Source: an uncultured Muribaculaceae bacterium (GTDB taxonomy: Bacteria; Bacteroidota; Bacteroidia; Bacteroidales; Muribaculaceae). From it: a DNA stretch of 64,000 nucleotides. The notes under the pieces were generated by a model. That model was given only the letters and a program-made list of their open reading frames with translations, was not told the origin of the DNA and did not search any database. The stretch's first letter is position 1, and each line of letters begins with the position of its first letter. Location: contig CALUMX010000002.1 in NCBI GenBank assembly GCA_944321875.1, positions 62,001-126,000 on the forward strand, given 5' to 3'. Below, piece after piece: positions 57,047 through 64,000 of this stretch. A program made the position numbers and the translations under genes.

Positions 57047-59614
57047 ATGGTAGAGGATCGTATAAAGAAGATCAATATTGAAAAAGAAATGCAAGACGCC
57101 TACATCGACTACTCGATGTCGGTTATTGTATCTCGTGCGCTCCCTGACATCCGCGACGGTTTCAAGCCTGTTCACCGCCGTGTGTTGTTCGGTATGGAAA
57201 AGTTAGGAAACACTTACAATCAACCCACAAAAAAATCTGCCCGTATCGTCGGTGAGGTAATGGGTAAATATCACCCTCACGGCGACTCTTCAATATATAT
57301 GACTATGGTACGCATGGCCCAGGAATGGTCATTGCGCTACCCCCTTGTCGACGGACAAGGTAACTTCGGCTCCATCGACGGTGACTCTCCGGCCGCTATG
57401 CGTTACACGGAGGCTCGCCTTGCAAGAATGGGCGAGGAAATGATGCGTGACATCGACGAGGATACAGTCGACTTCACTCCCAACTTCGACAACACGCTCA
57501 AGGAACCGACCGTGTTGCCAACCCGCTTCCCTAACCTGCTGGTGAACGGTGCGTCGGGTATCGCAGTCGGTATGGCAACCAACATGCCGCCTCACAACCT
57601 TACGGAATCAATCAACGCCTCGATTGCCCTACTCCACAATCCGGACATCACTATCGAGGAACTGATGAAACATATCACAGCCCCTGACTTCCCTACCGGT
57701 GCGACTATCTACGGATATGCCGGTGTGAAGGAAGCCTACGAGACCGGCCGCGGCCGTATCGTAGTGCGCGCAAAGGCTGAAATCGAAACGCACAACGACC
57801 GCGACCTGATTGTCGTTTCAGAAATTCCTTACAACGTAAACAAGTCAGAGCTTATCAAGTCAATCGCCGAACTGGTAGAAGACAAGCGTCTGGACGGCAT
57901 CTCCGACATCAACGACGAGAGCGACCGCGAGGGTATGCGCATCGTTATTGAAATCAAGAAGGATGCCAACGCAAGCGTCGTGCTCAACAAGCTCTACAAG
58001 ATGACGCAACTGCAGTCTTCGTTCAGCGTCAACAACGTCGCACTCGTCGACGGACGTCCGAAACTGCTCAACCTGAAGGAAATTCTGGAAGCATTCCTTG
58101 CCCACCGTCACGAGGTGGTCATCCGCCGCTCGCGTTTCCAACTTGCCAAGGCAGAAGAACGCGCACACATCGTAGAGGGCTTGTTCATCGCCACTGACAA
58201 CATTGATGAGGTCGTGCGCATCATCCGCGCTTCCAAGACTACCGACGAAGCCCGCGCCAACCTCTCCGAACGCTTCGGCCTGTCGGATGCTCAGACCCGC
58301 GCCATCGTCGACATGCGTCTGCGCGCGTTGACCAACATGAGCCAGGACGAGCTTCATGCAGAATACGACGAACTTGAACGCAAAATCGCATTCTTGAACT
58401 CCGTTCTGACTGACGACACCGTTTGCCGCCAGCTCATCGAGGACGAATTGGTTGAGACCCGCGAGAAATACGGAGACGAACGCCGCACGGACATCGTCTA
58501 TGCATCCGAGGAATTCAACGCCGAGGACTTCTATGCCGACGACGAGATGATTATCACCATCTCCCACATGGGCTACATCAAGCGCACTCCGCTCTCCGAC
58601 TTCCGCGCACAAAACCGTGGCGGCGTAGGAGCCAAGGGCAGCGATACCCGCGATGAAGACTTCATTGAATACATCTATACAGCAACCATGCACAACTATA
58701 TGCTCTTCTTCACCCAGAAGGGACGTTGCTACTGGTTGAAGGTCTACGACATTCCGGAAGGCTCAAAGGTTTCAAAGGGCCGCGCCATCCAGAATATGCT
58801 CAACATTGACGCCGACGACAAGGTGAAGGCATTCATTAATGTGAAACAACTGGAAGATGCCGACTTCGTCAACAACCACTACCTCGTATTCTGTACGAAG
58901 GGAGGCTTGATTAAGAAGACGAAACTGGAAGCCTACTCCCGTCCGCGCCAGAACGGTGTGAACGCCATCATCATCCGCGAAGGCGACGAATTGCTGCAAG
59001 TGCGCATGACCGACGGCAACCAGGAAATCATCATGGCCAACCGCAACGGCCGCGCCATCCGCTTCAACGAGCGTACAGTCCGCGAAATGGGACGTATGTC
59101 AACCGGTGTGAAAGGTATGGTTCTTGACGGCGACGACGATGTGGTTGTAGGAATGATTGCCATGCCGACCGACTCCCAGGAGACTGTTATGGTCGTTTCC
59201 GAACAGGGTTACGGTAAGCGTACCGACATCGAGGACTACCGCATCACCAACCGTGGCGGTAAGGGTGTGAAGACGCTCAACATCACCGACAAGACTGGCA
59301 AGCTCGTCGATATTGTCAACGTGGACGACTCCAAGGATTTGGTCATCATCAACAAATCCGGCATCACACTCCGTCTGAAAGTGGCTGACATCCGTACGAT
59401 GGGCCGTGCAACTCAAGGTGTACGTCTGATTAACCTTGAGAAGCGCAACGACGACATCGCATCGGTTTGCGTGGTAGACTCCGCTACGGAAGAAGAAAAC
59501 GACGCAGAAAATCCGCTTCCAGAACAAGAGGAAAATCTTACAGAAACTCCAACTGCCGACAACGATAACGGCAATGAAGTGGAAATAAGCGACAGCCTCT
59601 TCCCTGAAGAATAG
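57047..59614 (+). CDS. gyrA: DNA gyrase subunit A
   Basis: GyrA cuts and rejoins DNA to introduce negative supercoils. The ATG at 57047 ([26 protein letters not shown]) matches the family start and gives 855 residues; the in-frame ATG at 57017 would add ten. The catalytic Tyr is at 120 (A-A-M-R-Y-T). The C-terminal beta-pinwheel starts near residue 500 and has a GyrA-box-like [10 protein letters not shown]. The tail is acidic. In the quinolone-determining region Ser81 matches E. coli Ser83, and the position of Asp87 is Met85. Confidence 0.97.
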   Translation: MVEDRIKKINIEKEMQDAYIDYSMSVIVSRALPDIRDGFKPVHRRVLFGMEKLGNTYNQPTKKSARIVGEVMGKYHPHGDSSIYMTMVRMAQEWSLRYPLVDGQGNFGSIDGDSPAAMRYTEARLARMGEEMMRDIDEDTVDFTPNFDNTLKEPTVLPTRFPNLLVNGASGIAVGMATNMPPHNLTESINASIALLHNPDITIEELMKHITAPDFPTGATIYGYAGVKEAYETGRGRIVVRAKAEIETHNDRDLIVVSEIPYNVNKSELIKSIAELVEDKRLDGISDINDESDREGMRIVIEIKKDANASVVLNKLYKMTQLQSSFSVNNVALVDGRPKLLNLKEILEAFLAHRHEVVIRRSRFQLAKAEERAHIVEGLFIATDNIDEVVRIIRASKTTDEARANLSERFGLSDAQTRAIVDMRLRALTNMSQDELHAEYDELERKIAFLNSVLTDDTVCRQLIEDELVETREKYGDERRTDIVYASEEFNAEDFYADDEMIITISHMGYIKRTPLSDFRAQNRGGVGAKGSDTRDEDFIEYIYTATMHNYMLFFTQKGRCYWLKVYDIPEGSKVSKGRAIQNMLNIDADDKVKAFINVKQLEDADFVNNHYLVFCTKGGLIKKTKLEAYSRPRQNGVNAIIIREGDELLQVRMTDGNQEIIMANRNGRAIRFNERTVREMGRMSTGVKGMVLDGDDDVVVGMIAMPTDSQETVMVVSEQGYGKRTDIEDYRITNRGGKGVKTLNITDKTGKLVDIVNVDDSKDLVIINKSGITLRLKVADIRTMGRATQGVRLINLEKRNDDIASVCVVDSATEEENDAENPLPEQEENLTETPTADNDNGNEVEISDSLFPEE

Positions 59615-59648
59615 AAAAAATTCTACATAAAACTAAATTCATAAAACG

Positions 59649-60905
59649 ATGAAAAGAAAATCAATCTTATTGCTTTGCGCTTTGACAACATTCGGCGCAT
59701 TTGCACAAAAAAATCTTGTTGATGACGTAGAACACTCTATCGGTGGTTTCGACGTTAAACTTGACACTTACAAAGACGCAGCTGCGAAAATCCTTCCGGC
59801 ATTGGAAAATGCTGAATCTAAGGATGACGCTAAGACTTGGTTTGTTGCAGGCCGCGTTAACTTCGGCATCTACGACCAGTGCTTCACTTCCATGCAGCTC
59901 GGTCAGGACATCGACAAGGCGCTGATGGGTAAATCAATCATCACTGCCTACGACTACTTTAAGACAGCTCTTCCTCTTGATACTGTAAAGCAAACCAACA
60001 AGGACGGTTCTTACAAAATGGACAAGAAGGGTAACATCAAAGTGAAAACCAAATATTCAAAAGATATCGTAAACACTTTGGTTGGTCACCACAACGACTT
60101 CCAGATTGCAGGTTCTCTCCTTTATGAATTGCAGGACTACAAGGCTGCCGCTCAAGCATGGGGCATCTACGTTGACCTCCCAACTTCAGGAATCGCTGAC
60201 CGCGACAAGTTTGCTGCACCTGACACAACTATCGCTCAAATCGCATTCTACCGCGGTGTTGCCGCTTGGCAAGGTCAGGAGCTTCAGGCTGCCGTTGACG
60301 CATTCGCTCAGGCTCGCAAGCTCGGCTACGACAAGAAGGACGCTTACGACTATGCGATGAACTGCTACGCTGACATGGGCAACAACGACGGTATCGTTGC
60401 CATTGCAAAGGAGGCTCTTCCTCTCTTCGGCGATGAGGACGTTCAATACATCAACATCATCATCAACGACCAGGTTAACAAGGGTAACTTCGACGAAGCT
60501 AACCGTCTAGTAGAAGAAGCTCTCGCAAAGCAGGCTGACAACGCTCAACTCTACAACGTAAAGGGTGTTATCCTCGAGCAGCAAAAAGATGACGAAGGCG
60601 CATTGGCAGCTTTCAAGAAGGCTGTTGAGCTCGACCCGAAATATCTCCAGGGACAATTCAACGCCGGCCGCGTTATCATCAAGGAAGCTGTAAGACTCCA
60701 GTCAGAGAACGAATCACTCAGCGCAAACCAATACCAGAAAGTGCGCGAGACTCAGATTCTGCCGCTTTACAAGGAAGCCGTTCCTTACCTGGAAGCAGCC
60801 TATGCTCTCGACAACACTGATACTCAAATCAAGAACCTGCTCCGTAACATCTACTACCAACTCGGTGAGGATACGAAGCTCGACCTTCTTGAGAAGGATT
60901 TGTAA
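59649..60905 (+). CDS. periplasmic TPR-repeat protein
   Basis: This 418-residue protein has a signal peptide (M-K-R-K-S-I-L-L-L-C-A-L-T-T-F-G-A-F-A-Q). Helical TPR units follow, clearest in A-Q-L-Y-N-V-K-G-V-I-L-E-Q-Q-K-D-D-E-G-A-L-A-A-F-K-K-A-V-E-L-D-P-K-Y (about residues 298-333). It is 34 nt after gyrA and might share its transcript, though the strongly different codon use (rich in GCT and AAC) suggests high expression. The binding partner is unknown. Confidence 0.83.
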   Translation: MKRKSILLLCALTTFGAFAQKNLVDDVEHSIGGFDVKLDTYKDAAAKILPALENAESKDDAKTWFVAGRVNFGIYDQCFTSMQLGQDIDKALMGKSIITAYDYFKTALPLDTVKQTNKDGSYKMDKKGNIKVKTKYSKDIVNTLVGHHNDFQIAGSLLYELQDYKAAAQAWGIYVDLPTSGIADRDKFAAPDTTIAQIAFYRGVAAWQGQELQAAVDAFAQARKLGYDKKDAYDYAMNCYADMGNNDGIVAIAKEALPLFGDEDVQYINIIINDQVNKGNFDEANRLVEEALAKQADNAQLYNVKGVILEQQKDDEGALAAFKKAVELDPKYLQGQFNAGRVIIKEAVRLQSENESLSANQYQKVRETQILPLYKEAVPYLEAAYALDNTDTQIKNLLRNIYYQLGEDTKLDLLEKDL

Positions 60906-60928
60906 TTCGATATTATCGTAATAAACAC

Positions 60929-60958
60929 AAAAAAGCCGGCGGCAACGTCGGCTTTTTT
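60929..60958 (+). terminator. intrinsic terminator after the TPR gene
   Basis: A6 plus GCCGGC pairs with GTCGGC plus T6 around a 6-nt loop. A-T symmetry allows use in either direction. Confidence 0.92.
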
Positions 60959-60983
60959 CATACTATCCACAATCAAAAAACAA

Positions 60984-61020
60984 GGAGAGCCGCCGTGGCA
61001 ATTCCACGACGGCTCTTCCT
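60984..61020 (-). terminator. terminator-like hairpin after ettA
   Basis: A 14-nt GC-rich stem with one mismatch lies 23 nt beyond the ettA stop on the minus strand. Confidence 0.65.
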
Positions 61021-61042
61021 TTTATATAAGTATCCAGCCTGA

Positions 61043-62725
61043 TTACATCAGCTTGCGGTAGCGGATGCGGTGTGGCTGAGTGTCGCCCATGCGGGCCTTC
61101 TTGTTTTCCTCATATTCAGTATAGCTGCCTTCATAGAAGAACACCTGACTGTCGCCCTCAAAGGCAAGGATGTGCGTACAGATACGGTCAAGGAACCAAC
61201 GGTCGTGGCTGATGACTACCGCACAACCTGCAAAGTTCTCCAAACCTTCCTCCAGCGCACGGAGCGTATTCACGTCGATATCGTTGGTCGGCTCGTCGAG
61301 CAGCAGCACGTTGCCTTCCTCCTTCAACGCCATGGCGAGGTGCAGACGGTTACGCTCACCACCTGAGAGCATACCGATTTTCTTCTCCTGGTCAGCTCCG
61401 GCAAAATTGAACTTCGAGAGATAAGCACGCGCATTCACGTCACGGTTACCCATACGGAAGATTTCAGTTCCGCCCGACACAACCTGGTATACGGTCTTTT
61501 CAGGGTCAAGGTCCTTGTGAGTCTGGTCGACATAAGCAATCTTCACAGTCTCGCCCACTTCGAACGTACCCTTATCGGCCTTCTCCAAGCCCATAATCAG
61601 CTTGAACAACGTCGTCTTACCGGCACCGTTCGGACCAATTACGCCGACAATACCGTTAGGCGGCAACATGAAGTTGAGGTTGTCGAAAAGCACTTTCTCG
61701 CCAAACGCTTTGGCCACGCCCTGCGCCTCGATAACCTTGTTACCCAAACGAGGACCGTTCGGGATGAAGATTTCGAGTTTTTCCTCGCGCTCCTTCTGGT
61801 CTTCATTCAGCAAGCGATCATAGCTTGACAGACGGGCCTTACCCTTTGCCTGACGGGCTTTCGGAGCCATGCGAATCCACTCCAACTCACGTTCCAGCGT
61901 CTTACGGCGCTTGCTGGCCTGCTTTTCCTCCAATGCCATGCGCTGTGTCTTCTGGTCGAGCCAAGAGCTGTAATTACCCTTCCATGGAATTCCTTCACCA
62001 CGGTCGAGTTCGAGAATCCATCCAGCCACATGGTCGAGGAAGTAACGGTCGTGAGTGATGGCAATCACCGTACCTTTATACTGCTGCAAGTGCTGCTCCA
62101 ACCAGTCGATTGACTCAGCGTCCAAGTGATTGGTAGGCTCGTCGAGCAACAGAATGTCCGGATTCTGAAGCAACAAACGGCAAAGAGCCACACGACGGCG
62201 CTCACCACCGGAAAGCGTAGCCACGTTTTGGTCCTCAGGCGGACAACGGAGAGCATCCATCGCACGCTCGAGCTTATTGTCGAGATTCCATGCGTCAGCA
62301 GCATCCAGTTTGTCCTGAAGCTCAGCCTGACGGTTGATGAGCTTGTCCATCTTCTCAGGGTCCTCAAGCACTTCCGGGTCGGCGAAACTGTTGTTGACAG
62401 CATCGTATTCCGCCATCAGGTCAAGCACCGGCTGCACGCCTTCCTGCACAATCTCCTTAACCGTCTTTGACGGGTCAAGTTTCGGGTCCTGCTCAAGATA
62501 ACCGACAGAATAACCCGGAGAGAAAACGACTTCTCCCTGATATTGCTTGTCGATACCGGCAATAATCTTCAACAACGTTGACTTTCCGGCACCGTTCAAA
62601 CCGATAATACCAATCTTAGCTCCGTAGAAGAAAGACAGGTAGATGTCCTTCAACACTTGCTTTTGCGGCGGGTAGATTTTGCTCACACCCACCATTGAAA
62701 AAATAACTTTCTTGTCGTCAGCCAT
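61043..62725 (-). CDS. ettA: energy-dependent translational throttle protein EttA (ABC-F)
   Basis: EttA is a cytosolic ABC-F ATPase that binds the ribosomal E site and gates entry into elongation according to energy charge. The 560-residue protein has two ATPase modules: G-L-N-G-A-G-K-S-T (about 43-51) and G-P-N-G-A-G-K-T-T (about 360-368). Both have L-S-G-G-E-R signatures and L-L-L-D-E-P-T-N Walker B boxes. The arm/linker between them (W-I-R-M-A-P-K-A-R-Q-A-K) carries the EttA toolbox motif. It follows def by 39 nt and is probably co-transcribed. Confidence 0.95.
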   Translation of the reverse strand: MADDKKVIFSMVGVSKIYPPQKQVLKDIYLSFFYGAKIGIIGLNGAGKSTLLKIIAGIDKQYQGEVVFSPGYSVGYLEQDPKLDPSKTVKEIVQEGVQPVLDLMAEYDAVNNSFADPEVLEDPEKMDKLINRQAELQDKLDAADAWNLDNKLERAMDALRCPPEDQNVATLSGGERRRVALCRLLLQNPDILLLDEPTNHLDAESIDWLEQHLQQYKGTVIAITHDRYFLDHVAGWILELDRGEGIPWKGNYSSWLDQKTQRMALEEKQASKRRKTLERELEWIRMAPKARQAKGKARLSSYDRLLNEDQKEREEKLEIFIPNGPRLGNKVIEAQGVAKAFGEKVLFDNLNFMLPPNGIVGVIGPNGAGKTTLFKLIMGLEKADKGTFEVGETVKIAYVDQTHKDLDPEKTVYQVVSGGTEIFRMGNRDVNARAYLSKFNFAGADQEKKIGMLSGGERNRLHLAMALKEEGNVLLLDEPTNDIDVNTLRALEEGLENFAGCAVVISHDRWFLDRICTHILAFEGDSQVFFYEGSYTEYEENKKARMGDTQPHRIRYRKLM

Positions 62726-62764
62726 AATTATTACAGGTTGATGATATTGTATTTCTTTATAAGA

Positions 62765-63328
62765 TTAATGTTTCTTGACTTGCTTCACCTTATAGTCACA
62801 ACGCACCTTGCCGGCAGCGATGTTGTTGAGTTTGCCGCGAATCAGCTGCTTGCGGATAGGCGACACGCGGTCCACATAGAGCGTACCCTCCAAATGGTCA
62901 TACTCATGCTGGATAATACGAGAGAGGAATCCCTCGAACACCTGCTCATGCTCCTCAAAATTCTCATCAAGCCAGTTGAGCAGCACCTTTTCATGACGCA
63001 CTACGTTCTCACTCAGTCCGGGCACGCTCAGGCAACCTTCCGCACGCGACACCTTCGGACCATCCTCGAGCACGTCCAGTTCGGGATTAATCAATGTCAA
63101 CTTAATACCCTCCAATTCCGGGAACGTATCCTTCAGCACATCGGCATCAATGACAATCAGACGAATCGGCAGACCAATCTGCGGAGCTGCCAGTCCGACA
63201 CCGTCGGAAGCATACATTGTCTCATACATATCGGCTATCAACTTCTTCAAATCCGGATAGTCAGGAGTAATCTCTTCAGTCTCCTGCCGCAAGACAGGTT
63301 GACCGTATAAATAAACAGGTAATATCAT
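62765..63328 (-). CDS. def: peptide deformylase
   Basis: Def removes the N-formyl group from nascent proteins. The 187-residue metalloenzyme has motif I G-V-G-L-A-A-P-Q-I-G, motif II E-G-C-L-S-V-P-G (Cys metal ligand) and motif III Q-H-E-Y-D-H-L-E-G (two His ligands). The start overlaps the ruvX stop by 4 nt (ATGA). A C-terminal Lys-rich tail is unremarkable. It appears in an operon with ruvX and ettA, a translation-linked set. Confidence 0.96.
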   Translation of the reverse strand: MILPVYLYGQPVLRQETEEITPDYPDLKKLIADMYETMYASDGVGLAAPQIGLPIRLIVIDADVLKDTFPELEGIKLTLINPELDVLEDGPKVSRAEGCLSVPGLSENVVRHEKVLLNWLDENFEEHEQVFEGFLSRIIQHEYDHLEGTLYVDRVSPIRKQLIRGKLNNIAAGKVRCDYKVKQVKKH

Positions 63329-63747
63329 AGTCGTGATTGTAAACTTTGTAAATAATCATTCAATATAATGGTTGCCGAAATCTCATCGACAATGGCTTTA
63401 TCGCGCCGCGCCATTTTCTTCATACCGCCATCCAGCATCGCCCGATGGGCAAGGACCGACGTAAAACGCTCGTCGTACATTTCGACCGGCATATCCGGCA
63501 TCACCTTACGCAAGCGATTGACAAACGGCTCGATGTATTTCATACTTTCCGAATATTCGTTATTCATCTGCTTCGGCAGGCCGATAATAATCTTGTCGAC
63601 CTTCTCCTGCGATGTGTAACGCGTCAGAAAAGCCTCCAATTCGTGAGAAGCGACCGTCGTAAGACCGTTCGCCACAATTTGCAGCGTATCGGTCACAGCG
63701 ATGCCCGAACGCTTTCTTCCATAGTCAATTGCAAGTATTCGCCCCAT
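63325..63747 (-). CDS. ruvX: Holliday junction resolvase RuvX/YqgF
   Basis: This 140-residue RNase H-fold protein has A-I-D-Y-G-R-K-R-S-G-I-A-V near the start, G-L-P motifs and a late catalytic D-E-I-S-A-T. The family acts on branched DNA and in 16S rRNA 5'-end processing. The Met at 63747 starts the canonical M-G-R-I-L-A-I-D; the Met three codons upstream (63756) lies inside the predicted -7 box and cannot be on the mRNA. It is the first gene of the ruvX-def-ettA operon and may be leaderless. Confidence 0.92.
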   Translation of the reverse strand: MGRILAIDYGRKRSGIAVTDTLQIVANGLTTVASHELEAFLTRYTSQEKVDKIIIGLPKQMNNEYSESMKYIEPFVNRLRKVMPDMPVEMYDERFTSVLAHRAMLDGGMKKMARRDKAIVDEISATIILNDYLQSLQSRL

Positions 63748-63753
63748 ATTTTG

Positions 63754-63785
63754 CAAAGATAGTGCAAATCGAGCGCAATGACAAA
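63754..63785 (-). promoter_or_regulatory. promoter of ruvX within repeat unit C1
   Basis: TTTG (63782-63785), 20 nt, TATCTTTG (63754-63761) on the minus strand. The start codon is only 6 nt after the -7 box, so a leaderless mRNA is expected. Confidence 0.78.
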
Positions 63786-63895
63786 TTAAACCGCAGGTTT
63801 AAAGTTGGCTTTGCCGAGATGCAGCCTATCTTATCCAAAGTAGTGCAAATCGAGCGCAATGACAAATTAAACCGCAGGTTTAAAATTGGCTTAAG

Positions 63896-63927
63896 TTTGT
63901 CTCTGCCCTCGCCTTTCGCTATATTTG
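63896..63927 (+). promoter_or_regulatory. plus-strand promoter in half unit C3
   Basis: TTTG (63896-63899), 20 nt, TATATTTG (63920-63927), 25 nt before the ATG at 63953. Confidence 0.75.
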
Positions 63928-63952
63928 CAATCTATTACAACGAACCGACACA

Positions 63953-64000
63953 ATGCAAGAACATCCATTCAAACAAATCGACCTGGCCACATGGTCCAGA
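63953..64000 (+). CDS. start of a chloramphenicol-acetyltransferase-like gene (partial)
   Basis: Only 16 codons are in the window (MQEHPFKQIDLATWSR). The pattern I-D-L-x-T-W-S-R is like the start of type A chloramphenicol acetyltransferases and their Bacteroidales homologues. The frame is open to the edge and a consensus promoter lies upstream. The call is tentative because most of the gene is missing. Confidence 0.45.
   Translation, partial: MQEHPFKQIDLATWSR

Larger units (their letters stand above)
63754..63927. repeat. promoter-bearing palindromic repeats, units C1, C2 and inverted half unit C3
   Basis: C1 (63754-63835, 82 bp) begins CAAAGATAG and ends CTATCTTATC, with a central TTAAACC-GCA-GGTTTAA dyad. 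C2 (63836 to about 63890) is a near-copy whose first box lost one base (CAAAGTAG). C3 (about 63893-63927) is the start of an A/B-type unit in the opposite orientation and ends TATATTTG on the plus strand. The 5' flank of ruvX and the next plus-strand gene are both supplied from this block. Confidence 0.88.

Noticed and set aside
57860..58693. A 277-codon open frame antisense to gyrA
   Set aside because: Reverse shadow of gyrA without motif or promoter.
63754..63890. Tandem repeats considered as a CRISPR array
   Set aside because: Units of 82-84 bp abut without unique spacers and have palindromic ends; no cas gene is nearby.

Overview
The window comes from a Bacteroidales chromosome, most likely a gut-type species (Bacteroidaceae, Prevotellaceae, Muribaculaceae or Barnesiellaceae; the family cannot be fixed from this sequence). 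The evidence is the pervasive Bacteroidetes promoter signature (TTTG, about 20 nt, TAnnTTTG), the lack of clear Shine-Dalgarno sites, families such as DUF6249, DUF6452 and DUF6048, TonB-dependent and beta-barrel outer-membrane proteins, and carboxynorspermidine decarboxylase. No rRNA, tRNA, insertion sequence or CRISPR array was seen.

Layout. 1-8.8 kb: a glycerol-3-phosphate / glycerophosphodiester module on the minus strand (glpA-glpB-glpC-glpT-glpQ-porin) with a divergent DeoR-type regulator. 8.9-10.3 kb: an ECF sigma factor, a putative anti-sigma factor and a divergent DUF6249 membrane protein, driven by two matching mirror-image ECF-type promoters. 10.4-13.8 kb: a pyrBI-flavoprotein-glyA operon preceded by a small leader ORF and an overlapping intrinsic terminator, which together look like a pyrL-type attenuator. 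14.1-18.1 kb: two beta-barrel proteins and priA. 18.1-20.4 kb: a BtuB-like receptor under a cobalamin riboswitch. 20.6-26.9 kb: DUF4105, a PafA-like phosphatase and secA. 27-33.2 kb: a 2071-residue GLUG-repeat surface protein. 33.4-36.9 kb: small metabolic, transport and unknown genes. 37.2-39.6 kb: nitroreductase, DUF2520, KdsC-like HAD and Maf, tightly packed. 39.6-45 kb: a UvrD helicase, nspC, ATP-grasp-like run and a membrane protein. 45.2-47.7 kb: GT2, DUF6452, DUF6048. 47.9-52.4 kb: an ABC transporter / GntR (YtrA-like) / outer-membrane barrel operon with a palindromic operator. 52.6-60.9 kb: htpG, an N-domain-less clpC, gyrA and a TPR protein. 61-63.7 kb: ruvX-def-ettA. The window ends in the first codons of a possible chloramphenicol-acetyltransferase-like gene.

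The most unusual signal is a family of 82-84 bp imperfect palindromes (13.84, 36.90 and 63.75 kb, partly in tandem). Their ends are matching inverted repeats, their centres are hairpins that differ between loci yet stay self-complementary, and most units carry a complete TTTG-N20-TAnnTTTG promoter pointing into the adjacent gene. They look like mobile or spreading promoter cassettes. At 13.8 kb one appears to drive the pyrL-like leader.
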